From: Candidatus Njordarchaeum guaymasense
GTDB lineage: Archaea > Asgardarchaeota > Njordarchaeia > Njordarchaeales > Njordarchaeaceae
Length of the DNA stretch: 15,913 bases
NCBI GenBank assembly: GCA_030587605.1
Contig: JAUQYT010000215.1
Span: 1-15,913 of the forward strand
Direction of reading: 5' to 3'
The first letter of the stretch is position 1, and every line of letters starts with the position of its first letter. The notes beneath the pieces are model-generated. The model saw only the letters and a list, made by a program, of their open reading frames with translations. It had not been told where the DNA came from and did no database searches. Shown piece after piece: positions 13,086 through 15,913 of this stretch. The position numbers and the translations under genes were made by a program.

Positions 13086-15913
13086 ATGAATGGCCTGAGG
13101 AGAAAGGTTATCAAACCTTTAGTTCTGATGGCTCTGATCCTGGTTGTTGCTTCTCTTCAGTTTTCACCAGTTGCAGCTGATTACTCGCAGTGTTCGAGAG
13201 TCTGGTGGAAAGTCATAACAGGCACAGAAGAACCAACCATCCCCAACATTGATGCTGATGACGGTTTCTACTACATTGTCTCAGGCGCACAAACAGGAAC
13301 GATCCCCCGATGGCTGATGACTAATCCTTCAGATAAAAACATATACTCAGGGACACTTCTGGGCACAGATTCGCTCTCGAACATGACCTACAGCGATAAT
13401 GTCTATTGGAGCGTCAGATCGGCGTTGGGAAGTGGCCGATATAACCCGAACTCATACGTCCCTCTCAATTCGACGCAATGGAAAGCTGGATCGCTAGCCA
13501 ACGTTGCTTCAGATGACAGCCAATACATGAGTTTTGAAAGCTATCCAGTATCCGGTCAATACGGCATAAGATTCAACGGGACATACATGATAAACGCGGG
13601 AAACCGTCGGTTTCTCAACCTTACAGGCCCATTCACCATAGAGATGAGGATTAGACTGGACAGAACCTATCCGTATTCTAGTTGGTCTAGCCAGATGGCC
13701 TTGGTTAGTAAGCATTACGGAGGAGACTTGGGATACTGGATGTGGTCCTACCTGAGAAGCTACAATTCGACAGCGTCAGAAATGAATGTTGGAAACAGAC
13801 TTCTGAATTACTCTGATCCCCAGAATATCGATTTCAATTTCGTGTCTAAAGTTGGAGTCTGGTATCACTTGGCGTGGGTCTACGACGGCTCCAACAATGC
13901 TCTCTACCTAGATGGGATCAGAAAGACGGTCGAGTCACCCGCGATCCCCTCCCCTGGCTCTCCGGCAAGCTTCTTGATAGGAGGGTTTGATACTGACTTA
14001 CTGAGCTATTGCTCTCTTGATGAAGTTGCAGTGTGGAACACCTCTAAGTGGACAGGTTCAAGTTTCACTGTGCCGGCAACCCCTTACTCGGGCAATGAGG
14101 CAAATCTATGTGGGCTTTGGCACCTAGACGAAGGCGATGGCATGGTCGCCCGCGACTCCTCACGCAACCACTATGACGGGACTGCTACGAAAACACCCCT
14201 ATGGGTTGCCGGCTACAAGTTTGCTAGCAACCCGCCGTATCCGGGTCAATACGCGCTTGAATTCGACAATACATATCTCATCAACGTCGGAAACAAGGCG
14301 GCGTTGAACCTTACAGCGCCATTCACAATCGAGTTTCGAATAAAGTGGAATAAAGCGCCTGTAGGAACGAGTGCACCACAATATAACAGGTTTGTTGTCG
14401 CGAAAACCACTGGAGGGTATGGTTACTGTGTATGGCTGGAACCTACAGGCGGGGGATGGGTTACCATAAACGCGCAGCTAAACGGCAATAGTGAAGGTGG
14501 CTCGTCACCGTACAAGTATACCGAGGTAGACTACAATTTCCGTCCGTGTGTAGGCGCTTGGCAGCACTTTGCCTGGGTACACAACGGGACCCAAATGAGG
14601 CTCTACATCAACGGAACCAATGTCCGTTCACTATCTACTTCTTACTTACCAAAGAGCGTGACTTATCCGTTTCTCATTGGCGGAGAGGATTATCTCTCGG
14701 GTCCTTATGCTGCGAATATTAGCCTTGATGAGGTGGCTGTGTGGAGTTATGCAAAGTACACCGCGAATTTTGCCTCGCCTACCAGACCTTATGTTGGCAA
14801 TGAGGCTAATCTGAGAGGGTTGTGGCACCTAGATGAGGGAAGCGGAGCTACCGCTCACGATTCTTCGCTATATCATAATGATGGGAGTGCGACTTCGACA
14901 CCCATTTGGGCTGCGGGCTACCACCGAGTCCAACTTGTGAACCTACTGTTTTCAGGAGCGAGCAATATCGATAGTTGGCAAAGCCTGATGTGGAAGACGG
15001 ATTTGAGTTGCACCTTGGGGAGCATTAATGCCACGATTCAGTTCTTCAACTGGACTGCTGGGCGCTACCAAGCCTCGGGAAGCGGATGCCTAAGCTACAT
15101 CACAAACGTTAACCCCGACACCGACGAGACTAAAACCCAGACTGTGAGTCTTAATCACCAGCAACTTAGAGACCCGAGCACAGGCAACTGGAAGATGAAC
15201 ATACGTTTGTGGACTGTGGAGGTATCATCGTTCCAGTCGAAGTTTGACTTGATAGAGTATGATCCTCTCAGTTCAGGAATGGATGTGGAATTGCTATCAG
15301 TTCTGCCAGACAGTAGCATAAAGACTGGGGTATCAACATTCAATGTGACGGTTGAAGTCAAGTGCAATGCGAGCACAGTCACTCACAACCTATATGTTTT
15401 CAATTACTCCAAGGGTGTCTACGAGTTCCGTCAGGGCCTTGAGGTGGGCCAAGGAGACACAATCTTCCATGTTAACATAACTTTGAAAGCGTCGAACTTT
15501 ATCTCGCAGACAGGCGGAATGAAGATCAAAGTTAACTCGACATATGCTGGAACCTTCGATACGAGTTTTGATCTGGTTCAGTGGGATCTGAAGTATTATG
15601 AACCTTCATACGAGAACTATTGGAGAGTGGATTACCGAGCAACGATCCCAAAGACTGAGATCACCAAGCTCTCAGTTAAACTCAAGAGCGGCCTGAATAG
15701 GACCACCGGGGTCGCTTTTCTCTCAATGTATAATTACACAATCAGTTCCTGGACACCCATTGTCCAGAACGTGAACCATTCTTCGATGTTGACTCAGTGG
15801 TATAACACGACGACTCCGTCAAGCATCCAGGGGTTCATCCGGTCGGATGGATGCCTAAACGTTACTTTCTATGCGTATGATACGAACTGGACAACCTTCA
15901 AGGTTTCCACTGA
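13086..15913 (+). CDS. Second secreted LamG surface protein, tandem paralog (runs off right edge)
   Basis: From ATG 13086, eight bases after GGAGGAGA, one frame stays open without a stop for 942 codons to the window end. It encodes a paralog of the 8526-12317 product throughout: signal peptide (MNGLRRKVIKPLVL..., cleavage near PVAA-D), the N-terminal DYSQCSR / WKVITGTEE region, LamG 1 starting at residue 159 as in the paralog, LamG 2 from about 389, WHLDEGDG and WHLDEGSG linkers, and the beta-rich region ending NVTFYAYDTNW. By analogy the missing part should hold FN3 domains, a TM helix and a basic tail. Similarity is patchy: the N-terminal motif blocks and residues about 880-935 are close to identical, while LamG 1 is strongly diverged and carries different loops. 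It is probably a glycosylated surface adhesin or carbohydrate binder under the same promoter type as gene 1. Confidence 0.9.
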   Translation, partial: MNGLRRKVIKPLVLMALILVVASLQFSPVAADYSQCSRVWWKVITGTEEPTIPNIDADDGFYYIVSGAQTGTIPRWLMTNPSDKNIYSGTLLGTDSLSNMTYSDNVYWSVRSALGSGRYNPNSYVPLNSTQWKAGSLANVASDDSQYMSFESYPVSGQYGIRFNGTYMINAGNRRFLNLTGPFTIEMRIRLDRTYPYSSWSSQMALVSKHYGGDLGYWMWSYLRSYNSTASEMNVGNRLLNYSDPQNIDFNFVSKVGVWYHLAWVYDGSNNALYLDGIRKTVESPAIPSPGSPASFLIGGFDTDLLSYCSLDEVAVWNTSKWTGSSFTVPATPYSGNEANLCGLWHLDEGDGMVARDSSRNHYDGTATKTPLWVAGYKFASNPPYPGQYALEFDNTYLINVGNKAALNLTAPFTIEFRIKWNKAPVGTSAPQYNRFVVAKTTGGYGYCVWLEPTGGGWVTINAQLNGNSEGGSSPYKYTEVDYNFRPCVGAWQHFAWVHNGTQMRLYINGTNVRSLSTSYLPKSVTYPFLIGGEDYLSGPYAANISLDEVAVWSYAKYTANFASPTRPYVGNEANLRGLWHLDEGSGATAHDSSLYHNDGSATSTPIWAAGYHRVQLVNLLFSGASNIDSWQSLMWKTDLSCTLGSINATIQFFNWTAGRYQASGSGCLSYITNVNPDTDETKTQTVSLNHQQLRDPSTGNWKMNIRLWTVEVSSFQSKFDLIEYDPLSSGMDVELLSVLPDSSIKTGVSTFNVTVEVKCNASTVTHNLYVFNYSKGVYEFRQGLEVGQGDTIFHVNITLKASNFISQTGGMKIKVNSTYAGTFDTSFDLVQWDLKYYEPSYENYWRVDYRATIPKTEITKLSVKLKSGLNRTTGVAFLSMYNYTISSWTPIVQNVNHSSMLTQWYNTTTPSSIQGFIRSDGCLNVTFYAYDTNWTTFKVST

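Noticed and set aside
8776..15382. Several 60-80 codon minus-strand ORFs within the LamG genes
   Set aside because: They recur at equivalent antisense positions in both paralogs because the sense sequence is conserved. They have no start signals and no independent coding character.

Overview
The window looks archaeal. Genes are preceded by GGTGAT or GGAGG ribosome-binding sites. Several genes seem to start at TTG. AT-rich TATA-like boxes with purine-rich BRE-like flanks lie upstream of genes. The right half encodes large secreted beta-sandwich proteins rich in N-x-S/T sequons, and the complete one ends in a C-terminal membrane anchor. A Thermoproteota lineage (Bathyarchaeia- or Nitrososphaeria-like) is my best guess; no rRNA, tRNA or marker gene is present to prove it.

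Layout. (1) 1-350: the C-terminal end of a plus-strand gene (1-93) faces a truncated minus-strand relic (203-347). The relic matches the last ~47 codons of the complete membrane-protein gene at 2737-4668. (2) 348-2679: an accessory-looking insert. It opens with a T/G-rich tract carrying short tandem repeats and hairpins, then encodes a LAGLIDADG homing endonuclease fused to two excisionase-type helix-turn-helix domains. Next comes an overlapping winged-helix/nuclease-like gene that appears split by a frameshift at a G6 run. The coding strand here is markedly G-rich compared with neighbours. The abrupt end of the paralog relic at its left edge suggests that arrival of this module truncated a tandem duplicate of the membrane protein. 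(3) 2737-8164: ordinary chromosomal-looking genes: a 643-residue membrane protein of unknown function (minus), a 12-TM MFS transporter (plus), a small HExxH zinc-metallopeptidase-like protein (plus), and a cytosolic protein with a longin-like N-terminus and possibly a DENN-like middle (minus). (4) 8370-15913: two tandem paralogous genes for giant secreted LamG-domain surface proteins. The first is complete (LamG x2, beta-rich region, FN3 x2, TM anchor, basic tail). The second is open all the way off the right edge. The two share a ~55-bp upstream block (TATA/BRE) at nearly 90% identity. This block shows that the first gene really starts at ATG 8526, not at the upstream ATG 8397.

Between the two surface-protein genes lies a 768-bp gap holding what look like broken coding remnants on both strands. 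Nothing resembling a CRISPR array, rRNA or tRNA was seen. The most notable candidates are: the endonuclease/HTH module with a Shine-Dalgarno-sequestering hairpin; the split winged-helix nuclease-like partner; the mosaic divergence of the LamG pair with its conserved promoter; and the longin/DENN-like protein.
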